A program made the position numbers and the translations under genes. Of a stretch of 64,000 nucleotides of DNA, positions 17,643 through 26,658 are shown one piece after another. The DNA comes from Streptomyces beigongshangae (GTDB taxonomy: Bacteria > Actinomycetota > Actinomycetes > Streptomycetales > Streptomycetaceae). The DNA lies in NCBI RefSeq assembly GCF_019710745.1, contig NZ_JAHKJW010000006.1, forward strand, positions 62,001 to 126,000. Direction: 5' to 3'. Each line of letters starts with the position of its first letter. Positions within the stretch are counted from its first letter, which is position 1. The notes beneath the pieces are model-generated. The model made no database searches, was not told the DNA's origin, and saw only the letters and a program-made list of their open reading frames with translations.

Positions 17643-18962
17643 TTACTCGCCCAGGACCCGCCGCAGGTAGTCGTTCCCGAACCGCCGTTCGGGGTCGAGC
17701 CGGTCGCGCAGGGCGGTGAACTCGCCGAACCGCGGATAGGCCCCGGCGAGGTACTCCGCGTCGCGGGAGTGCAGCTTGCCCCAGTGCGGCCGCCCCTCGT
17801 GCGCGGTGAAGATCCGCTCGGCGGCGCTGAAGTACGCCTGGTGCGGCGTCCCCCGGAACATGTGGACCGCGATGTACGCGGTGTCCCGGCCGGACGCGGT
17901 CGACAGGGTGATGTCGTCCGCGGGAGCCGTGCGCACCTCGACCGGGAAGCTGATGCGCAGTGGCGAACGGTCGACCATGGCCTTCAGTTCGCGCAGCGCC
18001 CCGACCAGGGCGGCGCGCGGAATGGCGTATTCCATCTCCGTGAAGCGCACCCGGCGGGGGGAGGTGAAGACCTTGTGGGGAATGTCCGTGTAGGTGCGCG
18101 CGGACAGCGCGCGGCTGGAGATCCGGGCGATCGAGGGGATGGAGGCGGGGACGGCCCGGCCCAGGTGGTTGACCGCCCCGAAGAGGGCGTTGGAGAGGAA
18201 CTCGTCCTCGTACAGGCCGCGGAGGGTACCGACCGGCCGCTCCGGGCCCGCGCTGCGGTTGTTGCGCTTGGTGTTGCAGTTGCCGGTGTGCGGGAACCAG
18301 TAGAACTCGAAGTGCTCGTTCTCCGCGAACAGTTCGTCGAACGAGCCCGTCACCTCGTCGAAGCCCATCGGCTCCTCGCGGGCCGTGAGGAGGAAGACCG
18401 GCTCCACGGAGAGGGTGACGGCGCTGATGACGCCCAGGGCGCCGATCCCGACCCGGGCCGCCGCGAAGACCTCGGGGTTCTCCTTCTCGGAGCACGCGAG
18501 GACCGAGCCGTCGGCGGTCACCAGCTCCAGGCCCTTGATCTGCGCGGCGATCGAGGCGGAGTCCCGGCCGGTGCCGTGCGTGCCGGTGCTGGTCGCGCCC
18601 GCCACCGTCTGCTCCATGATGTCGCCCATGTTGGTGAGCGACAGCCCCTCCCGGGCCAGGGCGAGGTTGAGGCGCTTGAGCGGAGTGCCGGCCTCCACCG
18701 TGACGGTGCCGCCGTCGCGGTCGATCCTGCGGATACCGGTGAGCAGGTCGGGGCGGATCAGCACGCCGTCGGTCGCCGCGGCGGCGGTGAAGGAGTGGCC
18801 CGTACCGACGGCCTTGACCCTGAGCCCGTCCTCCGCGGCCTCGCACACGGCGGCGGAGAGCTCCTCGACGGAGGCCGGGGAGACCTCCCGGGCCGGACGG
18901 GCGGTGACGTTCCCGGCCCAGTTACGCCAGGGGCCGCTCTGCCCGCTCACTGTGCTCTTCAT
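17643..18962 (-). CDS. FAD-linked sugar-1,4-lactone oxidase (ALO family)
   Basis: A 439-residue VAO-type flavoprotein. The N-terminal FAD-binding PCMH domain shows GLRVKAVGTGHSFTAAAATDGVLI, where the histidine after GTG is the usual covalent flavin site, and later TVAGATSTGTHGTG. The C-terminal D-arabinono-1,4-lactone oxidase domain ends with HEGRPHWGKLHSRDAEYLAGAYPRF; the HWGK motif is typical of aldonolactone and alditol oxidases. It probably oxidises a sugar lactone or polyol with oxygen, producing H2O2; the substrate is not determined. ATG 18962 has GGGGAGG upstream. It overlaps the end of the MFS gene by 41 bases, so the two are expressed together. Confidence 0.88.
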   Translation of the reverse strand: MKSTVSGQSGPWRNWAGNVTARPAREVSPASVEELSAAVCEAAEDGLRVKAVGTGHSFTAAAATDGVLIRPDLLTGIRRIDRDGGTVTVEAGTPLKRLNLALAREGLSLTNMGDIMEQTVAGATSTGTHGTGRDSASIAAQIKGLELVTADGSVLACSEKENPEVFAAARVGIGALGVISAVTLSVEPVFLLTAREEPMGFDEVTGSFDELFAENEHFEFYWFPHTGNCNTKRNNRSAGPERPVGTLRGLYEDEFLSNALFGAVNHLGRAVPASIPSIARISSRALSARTYTDIPHKVFTSPRRVRFTEMEYAIPRAALVGALRELKAMVDRSPLRISFPVEVRTAPADDITLSTASGRDTAYIAVHMFRGTPHQAYFSAAERIFTAHEGRPHWGKLHSRDAEYLAGAYPRFGEFTALRDRLDPERRFGNDYLRRVLGE

Positions 18963-20163
18963 GGGTCCCTCCCCGCTGCGGAACCGGCCTGCTGAGCCGG
19001 CGATACCCGAGACAACCCACCGCGACCGCGACGGCCCCGGCCGCGACCGGGACCCCGTACCCGGCCCGCGCCCCGGCCGAGTCGATCACCCAGCCGGACA
19101 GGGAGGAGCCGAGCGCGACCCCGACCGCGAGTCCCGTGCTCACCCACGTCATGCCCTCGGTCAGTCTCGCGCGTGGTACGTGCAGTTCGACGAGGGCCAT
19201 GGTCGTGATCATCGTCGGCGCGATGGACAGGCCCGCAACGAACAGCGCCACAGCCAGAAACGGCAGGTTCCCGACCAGTAGCAGAGGGATCATACTCACG
19301 GCCATCGCGCAGATGCCCAGCGCCCACCGGCGGGCGGGCGCCCCCGTGAACCGCAGCAGCCCGAAGACGGCCCCCGCCACGCAGGAACCCGCCGCGTACA
19401 CGGCCAGGACGAGGCTCGCGGCCCCCTTGTGGCCCTCCTCGTCGGCGAAGGCCACGGTGACCACGTCGACCGCGCCGAAGATCGCTCCGGTCGCCACGAA
19501 CGTGGCCACCAGGACCTGCAGCCCGGCCGAGCGCAGCGCCGAACCCCCCGCCCGGTGCTCGTCGTGCGGATGGGGAGGCGGCTCGGTGGCGCGCTGGGAC
19601 GTCAGCCAGAAGACGCCGACCGCCAGGAAGCAGGCCGCGACCAGCGGTCCCGCCTCCGGGAACCAGACGGTGGACAGGCCGATGGAGACGATCGGCCCGA
19701 AGATGAAGCAGATCTCGTCGACGACGGACTCGAAGGCGTACGCGGTGTGGAGTTCGGGCCGGCCCCGGTGGAGGAACGCCCAGCGCGCCCTGGTCATCGC
19801 GCCGACGCTCGGCACGCAGCCGATGCCCGCCGAGCAGAGGAACAGCACCCAGTCGGGACCGTCGAGGCGCACGGTCAGGAGGAGGCCGGCGGACACGACC
19901 AGCGCGGCCAGTGTGGCGGGCCGCAGCACCCGCCGCTGCCCGTACCGGTCCACCAGCCGGGAGATCTGCGGCCCGAGCGCCGCGGCGGACAGCGCGATCG
20001 TCGCCGAGAGGGCGCCGGCGAGCCCGTACCGCCCGGTGACCTGGGAGATCATCGTGACCACGCCGATACCCATCATCGACAGCGGCATACGGCCGAGGAG
20101 ACCCGCGGCGGTGAAGCCCTTGGAGCCGGGGGTGGCGAACAGGGCGCGGTAGGGGCTGGGCAC
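18922..20163 (-). CDS. MFS transporter
   Basis: A 413-residue protein with about 12 hydrophobic helices and the MFS loop signature RLVDRYGQRRVLRPATLAA between helices 2 and 3. A charged central loop (TEPPPHPHDEHRAGG) separates the two six-helix halves. Sequence style is that of drug/sugar exporters related to MFS_1; the substrate is unknown. It starts at GTG 20163 with GGAG seven bases upstream. It is cotranscribed with the downstream flavoprotein oxidase and divergent from the ferrochelatase gene. Confidence 0.85.
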   Translation of the reverse strand: MPSPYRALFATPGSKGFTAAGLLGRMPLSMMGIGVVTMISQVTGRYGLAGALSATIALSAAALGPQISRLVDRYGQRRVLRPATLAALVVSAGLLLTVRLDGPDWVLFLCSAGIGCVPSVGAMTRARWAFLHRGRPELHTAYAFESVVDEICFIFGPIVSIGLSTVWFPEAGPLVAACFLAVGVFWLTSQRATEPPPHPHDEHRAGGSALRSAGLQVLVATFVATGAIFGAVDVVTVAFADEEGHKGAASLVLAVYAAGSCVAGAVFGLLRFTGAPARRWALGICAMAVSMIPLLLVGNLPFLAVALFVAGLSIAPTMITTMALVELHVPRARLTEGMTWVSTGLAVGVALGSSLSGWVIDSAGARAGYGVPVAAGAVAVAVGCLGYRRLSRPVPQRGGTHEEHSERAERPLA

Positions 20164-20345
20164 GGAGGGTCTCCGGTGAGGTCCGGTAAGGCGTGAAGCG
20201 GCTGATACGACTTACGAGTAAGGCGACCCTAACGCATACGCCCATGTCACCGGTCGCGGCGTCCACCCGCCGCCCACCCGCCGCCCACCCGCCGTCCGGC
20301 CCCGGCCGGTGCCCGTCCGCCGGAGGCGGGTGGCAGGATCGAGGC

Positions 20346-21473
20346 ATGCGAGACGCGCTCGATGCCACCCCCTACGACGCCCTGCTCCTGCTCTCGTTCG
20401 GCGGCCCCGAGGGCCCCGACGACGTGGTCCCGTTCCTGGAGAACGTGACGCGCGGCCGGGGCATCCCCAAGGAACGCCTCAAGGAAGTGGGGCAGCACTA
20501 CTTCCTGTTCGGCGGGGTCAGCCCCATCAACGACCAGAACCGCGCCCTGCTGGACGCCCTCCGCAAGGACTTCGCGGAGCACGGCCTCGACCTGCCCGTG
20601 TACTGGGGCAACCGGAACTGGGGCCCGTACCTGACCGACACCCTGCGCGAGATGATCACCGACGGCCGCCGCCGCGTCCTGACCCTCGCCACCAGCGCGT
20701 ACGCCTCGTACTCGGGCTGCCGCCAGTACCGCGAGAACCTCGCCGACGCCCTGGCGACCCTGGAGGGCGAGGGCCTGGAGCTGCCCCGGATCGACAAGAT
20801 CCGGCACTACTTCAACCACCCGGGCTTCGTCGAGCCGGTGGTCGAGGGCGTGCTCACGTCCCTCGCCGACCTGCCCGAGGACGTCCGCGCGGACGCGCAC
20901 CTCGCCTTCACGACGCACTCGATCCCGACCGCCTCGGCGGACACCTCGGGCCCCGTCGAGGCGCACGGCGACGGCGGGGCGTACGTGCGCCAGCACCTGG
21001 ACGTCGCCCGGCTCGTCGCCGACGCGGTACGTGAGCGGACCGGCACCGACCACCCCTGGCAGCTCGTCTACCAGTCGCGTTCCGGGGCCCCGCACATCCC
21101 GTGGCTGGAGCCGGACATCTGCGACCACCTGGAGGAGCGGCACGCAGCCGGCGTCCCGGCCGTCGTCATGGTGCCCATCGGGTTCGTCTCGGACCACATG
21201 GAGGTCCTGTACGACCTCGACACGGAGGCCGCCGCGAAGGCCGGGGAGCTGGGGCTGCCGGTGCGCCGCTCCGCCACCGTGGGCGCCGACCCGAGGTTCG
21301 CGGCCGCGGTCCGTGACCTCGTCCTGGAACGGGCCGCCGCGGAGAGCGGCCGGGACGCGCGGCCCTGCGCCCTCGGCGACCTGGGCCCGAGCCACCACCT
21401 CTGCCCCGTGGGCTGCTGTCCGGCCCGCGCGCCCAGGCCCGCCGCCGCGGGCGCCGACAGCCCGTACGCATGA
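20346..21473 (+). CDS. cpfC: Coproporphyrin III ferrochelatase
   Basis: A 375-residue ferrochelatase. In actinobacteria this enzyme inserts iron into coproporphyrin III in the coproporphyrin-dependent haem pathway. Family landmarks are [22 protein letters not shown] at the start, [36 protein letters not shown] with the metal-site histidine, and [21 protein letters not shown]. The C-terminal [19 protein letters not shown] cluster, with the cysteine of SGCRQY as the likely partner, fits the 2Fe-2S site of actinobacterial forms. ATG 20346 has AGGA seven bases upstream. The stop overlaps an ATG of the next frame (ATGA). Confidence 0.93.
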   Translation: MRDALDATPYDALLLLSFGGPEGPDDVVPFLENVTRGRGIPKERLKEVGQHYFLFGGVSPINDQNRALLDALRKDFAEHGLDLPVYWGNRNWGPYLTDTLREMITDGRRRVLTLATSAYASYSGCRQYRENLADALATLEGEGLELPRIDKIRHYFNHPGFVEPVVEGVLTSLADLPEDVRADAHLAFTTHSIPTASADTSGPVEAHGDGGAYVRQHLDVARLVADAVRERTGTDHPWQLVYQSRSGAPHIPWLEPDICDHLEERHAAGVPAVVMVPIGFVSDHMEVLYDLDTEAAAKAGELGLPVRRSATVGADPRFAAAVRDLVLERAAAESGRDARPCALGDLGPSHHLCPVGCCPARAPRPAAAGADSPYA

Positions 21474-21481
21474 GGAGCCCC

Positions 21482-22294
21482 GTGACCACCGCAGCGAACG
21501 ACGAGCTGAAGGCCGAACTGCTGGAGATCGCGCTCGACGCGGCCCACCGGGCGGGCGCCTTCCTGCGGGACGGCCGCCCCGACGACCTGGGGGTGGCGGC
21601 GACCAAGTCCAGCGCGGTCGACGTCGTCACCGAGATGGACATCGCCTCCGAGAAGCTGATCACCGGACTGCTGGCCGACGCCAGGCCGGACGACGGCGTG
21701 CTCGGCGAGGAGGGCGCCGACATCGAGGGCAGCAGCGGCGTCCAGTGGGTGATCGACCCGCTCGACGGGACGGTCAACTACCTGTACGGACTGCCCAGCT
21801 GGGCGGTGTCCGTCGCGGCCCGCAAGGACGGCGAGACCCTGGTCGGCGTCGTGTACGCCCCGATGCGCGCGGAGACCTACCGGGCCGTCCTGGGCGGGGG
21901 CGCGTACGCCGGCGACCGTCCCGCGCGCGTGCGGCCCGCGCCCGACCTCGCGCTGGCCCTCGTCGGCACCGGTTTCGGCTACCTCGCCGACCGCCGGGTC
22001 CGGCAGGCCGAGGTGGTCGGGCAGCTGATCTCCCAGGTCCGCGACATCCGTCGCGGCGGCTCGGCCGCGATCGACCTGTGCGACGTGGCGACGGGCCGCC
22101 TGGACGCGTACTACGAGCGCGGGCTGAACCCCTGGGACTACGCCGCGGGCGATCTGGTCGCCCGGGAGGCGGGCGCGCTGACCGGCGGGCGCCCCGGTGA
22201 GCCCCTCTCCACCGACCTGACGGTCGCGGCTCCGCCCGGCCTCTTCGAGCGCCTCCAGTCCCGCCTCGACGAACTGGGCGCCTGGCACGACTGA
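21482..22294 (+). CDS. Inositol monophosphatase family phosphatase
   Basis: About 270 residues, lithium-sensitive phosphatase fold. Metal-binding motifs are complete: DVVTEMDIASEKL, GEEG, WVIDPLDGTVNYLYGLP (motif A) and NPWDYAAGDLVAREAG (motif B). It may dephosphorylate inositol-1-phosphate for phosphatidylinositol and mycothiol supply, or a related sugar phosphate; the sequence does not separate these. An ATG at 21470 overlaps the ferrochelatase stop, but the GTG at 21482 follows AGGAG at four bases and starts closer to the conserved helix, so I favour it. Cotranscription with cpfC is likely. A strong hairpin follows. Confidence 0.9.
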   Translation: MTTAANDELKAELLEIALDAAHRAGAFLRDGRPDDLGVAATKSSAVDVVTEMDIASEKLITGLLADARPDDGVLGEEGADIEGSSGVQWVIDPLDGTVNYLYGLPSWAVSVAARKDGETLVGVVYAPMRAETYRAVLGGGAYAGDRPARVRPAPDLALALVGTGFGYLADRRVRQAEVVGQLISQVRDIRRGGSAAIDLCDVATGRLDAYYERGLNPWDYAAGDLVAREAGALTGGRPGEPLSTDLTVAAPPGLFERLQSRLDELGAWHD

Positions 22295-22374
22295 CACCGG
22301 TACGGCCGACATCGTCACGGTCGGCGTCGGTACGGCCGGCACCGTTACGGCCGGCATCCCCACGGCAGACGACG

Positions 22375-22411
22375 GAGCGGGGCCCCGGGCTGGATTCCCG
22401 GGGCCCCGCTC
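22375..22411 (+). terminator. Strong hairpin terminator
   Basis: A perfect 15-bp stem (GAGCGGGGCCCCGGG and its complement) with a 7-base loop lies 80 bases after the phosphatase stop. It is just before the end of a small gene on the other strand, so it may work in both directions. Bases 22295-22365 hold an imperfect tandem of a TACGGCCGGCACCGT-like unit. Confidence 0.85.
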
Positions 22412-22426
22412 TCGTGCCGCACCCGG

Positions 22427-22600
22427 TCAGAGGTGTGCCGCACCGACCTGTACACCGTGCTCCGCGGCGAGGCGGTGCAGATCGTCGAGTTCTCCCTGCT
22501 CGACCTCGACGAGGAAGTCGTCACCGGTCTCGCGAGCCATCGTCAGATCGGACTCGGTCGTCCTTATGCGCTGCAGAAGTCCTGCGGTGAATGCGTCCAT
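22427..22600 (-). CDS. Small conserved-type acidic protein, unknown function
   Basis: A 57-residue protein starting MDAFTAGLLQRIRTTESDL. It is predicted as two amphipathic helices separated by the short strand DDFLVEVEQGELDDLHRLA, with no membrane segment or cysteines. The start is supported by GAGGGGG at a good distance before ATG 22600. Length and codon bias fit a genuine small Streptomyces gene. I do not recognise a function. It is divergent from cutR. Confidence 0.65.
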   Translation of the reverse strand: MDAFTAGLLQRIRTTESDLTMARETGDDFLVEVEQGELDDLHRLAAEHGVQVGAAHL

Positions 22601-23038
22601 GCTGCGCCCCCTCGTCCTGGGTCGTGGGTCGATGGCACGGGGGTGTGCCGTTCGGAAGGGGCGATCACGTCCTCGGAGTGCCCGGTGCCGCCCGGCCGGA
22701 CGGCGGCGGTGCCGAACACCCCCACCTGCTCTGCGGAAAGCGGACCGTGGCATACCGCAGGGTGGTGCGGCACAGGCAGAGCGTGATCGCGGGGTGTAAA
22801 GCCGTCCTCCCCCTGCGCCCTCACGGGGAAACCTCGACCGGGCGAGAAAATTCCGCCTTCCGGGGCCGGCCGGGTCCCGGGCCCGCTGAGCCGCCTTACA
22901 GCCGACTTATGGCCGAAAAGGGCAGGATGGAGTCCCACCTCCCTGCTCCCGGCCGCGCCGGGCGGGAGCGCCCCATCGGACCCCGCCCGCGTGAGCCGCG
23001 AAGCCGCCGCGCGACGGGACAGAGGAAGGACAAGCGAC
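22601..23038. other. Intergenic region upstream of cutR
   Basis: About 440 bases between the divergent small gene and cutR. It presumably holds both promoters (an A/T-richer stretch GCCTTACAGCCGACTTATGG lies at about 22892-22911). No gene is supported. Confidence 0.45.
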
Positions 23039-23692
23039 GTGCGCGTACTCGTCGTCGAGGACGAGCAGCTGCTCGCCGATGCGGTGGCCACCGGACTGCG
23101 CCGGGAGGCCATGGCCGTCGACGTCGTGTACGACGGCGCGGCCGCCCTGGAGCGCATCGGCGTCAACGACTACGACGTGGTCGTCCTGGACCGGGACCTC
23201 CCGCTGGTCCACGGCGACGACGTCTGCCGCAGGATCGTCGAGCTCGGCATGCCCACGCGCGTACTGATGCTCACGGCCTCCGGGGACGTCAGCGACCGCG
23301 TCGAGGGCCTGGAGATCGGCGCCGACGACTACCTTCCCAAGCCCTTCGCGTTCAGCGAGCTGACGGCACGCGTGCGTGCCCTGGGCCGGCGCACGAGCAT
23401 GCCGCTGCCGCCCGTCCTGGAGCGCGCCGGGATCAAACTCGACCCCAACCGCCGCGAGGTCTTCCGCGACGGCAGGGAGGTCCAGCTCGCGCCGAAGGAG
23501 TTCGCCGTCCTGGAGGTGCTGCTGCGCAGCGAGGGCGCGGTCGTCTCCGCCGAGCAGCTCCTGGAGAAAGCCTGGGACGAGAACACCGACCCGTTCACCA
23601 ACGTCGTGCGCGTCACCGTGATGACCCTGCGCCGCAAGCTCGGCGAGCCGCCGGTCATCGTCACCGTGCCGGGCTCCGGCTACCGGATCTGA
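23039..23692 (+). CDS. cutR: Response regulator CutR (OmpR family)
   Basis: A 217-residue response regulator. The receiver domain has the acidic pocket (VVEDEQ), the phospho-acceptor Asp in YDVVVLDRDLPL (about residue 51), MLTAS and the lysine of YLPKPFAF. The C-terminal winged helix includes LAPKEFAVLEVLLRSEGAVVS and NVVRVTVMTLRRKLGEPPVIVTVPGSGYRI. The sequence and 217-residue length agree with CutR of S. coelicolor/S. lividans. GTG 23039 was chosen, with GGAAGGA upstream. The stop overlaps the cutS ATG by one base, so kinase and regulator are coupled. Confidence 0.95.
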   Translation: MRVLVVEDEQLLADAVATGLRREAMAVDVVYDGAAALERIGVNDYDVVVLDRDLPLVHGDDVCRRIVELGMPTRVLMLTASGDVSDRVEGLEIGADDYLPKPFAFSELTARVRALGRRTSMPLPPVLERAGIKLDPNRREVFRDGREVQLAPKEFAVLEVLLRSEGAVVSAEQLLEKAWDENTDPFTNVVRVTVMTLRRKLGEPPVIVTVPGSGYRI

Positions 23693-24939
23693 TGCCGATG
23701 GCCACGACACCCGTCCCTCCCAAGGCACCCCCGAAACCCACCTGGGACCCCTGGAAGCCGGAGCCGCCGTTCCCCTGGCTGCGCCCGACCATCCGCATAC
23801 GGCTCACGCTGCTGTACGGCGGGATGTTCCTGATCGCCGGCATCCTGCTGCTGTCGATCATCTACCTGCTCGCCGCCCAGGCCCTCCACGAGGGCAGCGG
23901 CGTCGACTTCTCGGTGACCGGCAGCAACCTCCAGCTCGCCAGCGACACCTGTCCGCAGCTGAGCGGGGCCGGCAGCAACGACCAGCTGAACGCGATGCTC
24001 AAGGAGTGCACGGCCGCCCAGCGGCAGCACGCCCTGGACGGCCTGCTCAGCCGCTCCCTGATGGCCCTGCTCGGCCTCGCCGTGATCGCGTTCGCGTTCG
24101 GCTACGCGATGGCCGGACGGGTCCTCTCGCCGCTGGGCCGGATCACCCGCACCGCGCGCGCGGTCGCGGGCTCGGACCTGTCCCGGCGCATCGAGCTGGA
24201 CGGTCCGGACGACGAGCTCAAGGAGCTGGCGGACACCTTCGACGACATGCTGGAGCGGTTGCAGCGGGCCTTCACGGCCCAGCAGCGGTTCGTCGGGAAC
24301 GCCTCGCACGAGCTGCGGACGCCGCTCGCGATCAACCGCACCCTCCTGGAGGTGCACCTGTCGGACCCGGGCGCCCCCGTGGAACTGCAGCAGCTGGGCA
24401 AGACCCTGCTGGCCACCAACGAGCGCAGCGAGCAGCTCGTCGAGGGCCTGCTGCTGCTCGCGCGCAGCGACAACCAGATCGTCGAGCGCAAGCCGGTCGA
24501 CCTCGCCGAGGTCGCCTCGCAGGCCGTGGACCAGGTGCGCGGCGAGGCGGACCTGAAGGGCGTGGAGGTCCGCGGGGAGCGGGCCCCCGCGGTCGTCCAG
24601 GGCAACGGGGTCCTGCTGGAGCGGATCGCCCTGAACCTCGTCCAGAACGCCGTGCGGTACAACGTGGCGGACGACGGCTGGGTCGAGGTCGTCACGGAGG
24701 TGCGGCACGGCCAGGCGGTCCTCACGGTGTCCAACACCGGGCCCATGGTCCCCGCGTACGAGATCGACAATCTCTTCGAGCCGTTCCGCCGGCTGCGCAC
24801 CGAGCGGACGGGGAGCGACAAGGGAGTGGGCCTCGGCCTGTCCATCGCCAGGTCGGTGGCCCGCGCGCACGGCGGCCACATCGCCGCCGAGCCACGCGAA
24901 GGAGGTGGCCTGGTGATGCGAGTGGCCCTGCCCATCTGA
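23692..24939 (+). CDS. cutS: Sensor histidine kinase CutS
   Basis: A 415-residue membrane kinase. Its Pro-rich cytoplasmic start is followed by transmembrane helix 1 (LLYGGMFLIAGILLLSIIYLL), a short outer sensor domain of about 55 residues, helix 2 (LMALLGLAVIAFAFGYAMAG), HAMP, HisKA with the phosphorylated His in NASHELRTPLA, and HATPase_c (LNLVQNAVRYN, GVGLGLSIARSVARAHGG). The outer domain contains just two cysteines (SDTCPQL and KECTAAQ), well placed to form a disulfide. This fits reports that CutRS monitors the state of the extracytoplasmic space. Start by TGATG overlap with cutR. Confidence 0.95.
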   Translation: MPMATTPVPPKAPPKPTWDPWKPEPPFPWLRPTIRIRLTLLYGGMFLIAGILLLSIIYLLAAQALHEGSGVDFSVTGSNLQLASDTCPQLSGAGSNDQLNAMLKECTAAQRQHALDGLLSRSLMALLGLAVIAFAFGYAMAGRVLSPLGRITRTARAVAGSDLSRRIELDGPDDELKELADTFDDMLERLQRAFTAQQRFVGNASHELRTPLAINRTLLEVHLSDPGAPVELQQLGKTLLATNERSEQLVEGLLLLARSDNQIVERKPVDLAEVASQAVDQVRGEADLKGVEVRGERAPAVVQGNGVLLERIALNLVQNAVRYNVADDGWVEVVTEVRHGQAVLTVSNTGPMVPAYEIDNLFEPFRRLRTERTGSDKGVGLGLSIARSVARAHGGHIAAEPREGGGLVMRVALPI

Positions 24940-25011
24940 GACCATGTCGCCGACACGCGAGGATGTTCGCTTTGCGCGGAATTTTCTGGGCGGGCGACAA
25001 GCGCCCTCGTG

Positions 25012-25025
25012 TGTGATCGATCACA
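25012..25025. promoter_or_regulatory. 14-bp palindrome with nearby half-repeat, possible operator
   Basis: TGTGATCGATCACA is a perfect palindrome and contains GTG-N6-CAC, the core of Crp-like sites. A second GTGATCGATC lies 40 bases downstream at about 25053. Both sit in the roughly 390-base region (24940-25330) between cutS and the DUF4193 gene, otherwise without visible genes. The regulator is not known; the spacing is two bases shorter than the E. coli CRP site. Confidence 0.45.
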
Positions 25026-25330
25026 GGGGCGAATTCCGGACCATCTACCCTGCGTGATCGATCGGGCTGTCGAAAGCCGGGAAAATCCGGGTTTTCGGGG
25101 GCCGAGATCACGGGAAGTACACGGTGAGACGCCTTTGAAGTGCGGCATTCGAACCGTGTACGGTCCCGTTCGCCATCCAAGCCGATCACTCCTCGGGAGT
25201 CCGGTTGGGTGTCGATTGAGTAACAGACCTTGATGTGAGGCAAAATCTCCGCCTCAGGTCGGGCACAAGTCCGGCCTCTCACGCGTTACGTGCGCTGAGA
25301 CACTGCAGACACCCAGAGGGGGAGAGCGAC

Positions 25331-25627
25331 ATGGCAACGGATTACGACACCCCACGCAAGACCGACGACGACGTCGACTCGGACAGCCTTGAAGAACTGA
25401 AGGCTCGCCGGAACGACAAGTCGACCTCGGCGGTCGACGTGGACGAGTTCGAGGCCGCCGAAGGCCTGGAACTGCCCGGAGCGGACCTTTCGAACGAGGA
25501 ACTGGCCGTCCGGGTCCTGCCGAAGCAGCAGGACGAGTTCACCTGCATGAGCTGCTTCCTGGTCCACCACCGCAGTCAGCTGGCGCGGGAGAAGAACGGC
25601 CAGCCGATCTGCCGCGACTGCGACTGA
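25331..25627 (+). CDS. DUF4193 zinc-ribbon-like protein
   Basis: A 98-residue protein. The acidic N terminus (DYDTPRKTDDDVDSDSLEEL) leads to a C-terminal zinc ribbon made by CMSC and CRDC (FTCMSCFLVHHRSQLAREKN...ICRDCD). It matches the actinobacterial DUF4193 family. Zinc binding is likely; a role in RNA polymerase or nucleic-acid binding is only a guess from the fold. ATG 25331 follows GGGGGAG. The next gene starts 13 bases later and may be cotranscribed. Confidence 0.88.
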   Translation: MATDYDTPRKTDDDVDSDSLEELKARRNDKSTSAVDVDEFEAAEGLELPGADLSNEELAVRVLPKQQDEFTCMSCFLVHHRSQLAREKNGQPICRDCD

Positions 25628-25640
25628 GGCGGGGTCTGCC

Positions 25641-26534
25641 GTGACAGGCACGACCCCGCCCTGGAAGCGCCGCTTCCGTGACCGGGAGGCGGCCGGGCCG
25701 TCCCAGGACGGCATGCACGACGACGAGCGGGGCCACCCGGCCTCGCTCGAACCGGCGGACGCGACAGGCGCCTCCGGCGCCCTGGAGGTGCCGGTCCCGA
25801 AGGGGCCTGTCGCACAACGCCGGGCGGCCGTCGGCCACGGGGTCAGGGAAGGCGTCCGCAAGGGCGGCGACCGGGCCCGGGCCGCACTGGCGTACGTCAC
25901 CGACCGCATCATCGAGAACGCCCCGCGCGTCCCCGTGCGCGACCTCGCCACGCTCCGGGAGCAGTTCCCGGGCCTCGGCCCGGAGCAGCTCGCGGACAAG
26001 CTCGTCGCGGGCGCGTGCAACGCCACGTCCACCGTGGGCGCGGGGGTCGGCGCCGCGGCGATGATGCCCGTGCCGCCCGCGATGCCCGCGGAGCTCGCCG
26101 CCGAGATCACCGGCGTCGCCGCGATAGAGCTGAAGCTGATCGCCGAACTGTACGAGGTCTACGGACTGCGGCCGCCGGGCAACCTGAAGGAGCGCACCAC
26201 CGCCTACCTCGGCTCGTGGTCGGAGGAGCGCGGCATCGACGTGACCAAACCGTCGACGCTGAGCGCGGCCCTCGGGGGCCAGATGAAGCGCGAGCTCCGC
26301 CAGCAGATCATGAAGCGCACGATCAGGAACCTGCCGAACCTGATGCCGTTCATGGTGGGCGCGGCCGTCGGGGCGGTCATGAACCGCCGCGACACGAGAA
26401 AGCTCGCGGACCGGGTCCGCAAGGACCTCCGCAAGATGCAGGTGCCCTGGGACGCCCTCCCGGCACTGCCGCCCCTGGAGAAGCCGGCCGATCCGCTGGG
26501 CATGGGGGACATCCGCGGGGAACTGGAGCGCTGA
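25641..26534 (+). CDS. Conserved Streptomyces protein with membrane-prone segments
   Basis: A 297-residue protein starting with GTG. The first 80 residues are charged and look disordered. A helical middle (DRIIENAPRVPVRDLATLREQFPGL) is followed by two mildly hydrophobic segments (TSTVGAGVGAAAMMPVPPAM and LPFMVGAAVGAVMNRR-like) and a basic tail. It resembles bacterial proteins with glycine-zipper helices that associate with membranes. Function unknown. It lies 13 bases after the DUF4193 gene. Confidence 0.75.
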   Translation: MTGTTPPWKRRFRDREAAGPSQDGMHDDERGHPASLEPADATGASGALEVPVPKGPVAQRRAAVGHGVREGVRKGGDRARAALAYVTDRIIENAPRVPVRDLATLREQFPGLGPEQLADKLVAGACNATSTVGAGVGAAAMMPVPPAMPAELAAEITGVAAIELKLIAELYEVYGLRPPGNLKERTTAYLGSWSEERGIDVTKPSTLSAALGGQMKRELRQQIMKRTIRNLPNLMPFMVGAAVGAVMNRRDTRKLADRVRKDLRKMQVPWDALPALPPLEKPADPLGMGDIRGELER

Positions 26535-26658
26535 TCCGCGCGGGCGGGCAGGACCCCGCCCGACGGAAGGAAAAACTTTCGTACGCCTTCGTCCCGGTCC
26601 CGGTCCTGACCTCGGTCCCGGTTTCGACCCCGCTTCCCGGTCCGGTCCCGGGTGCCGT

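Noticed and set aside
20164..20345. Iron-box (DmdR/IdeR-like) operator before the ferrochelatase gene
   Set aside because: Segments such as TTACGAGTAAGG and ACCCTAACG hint at it, but no 19-bp TTAGGTTAGG-like dyad is present.
25012..25025. Classical CRP site
   Set aside because: The half-sites are separated by four bases, not six, from the E. coli form. Reported only as a palindrome with a Crp-like core.
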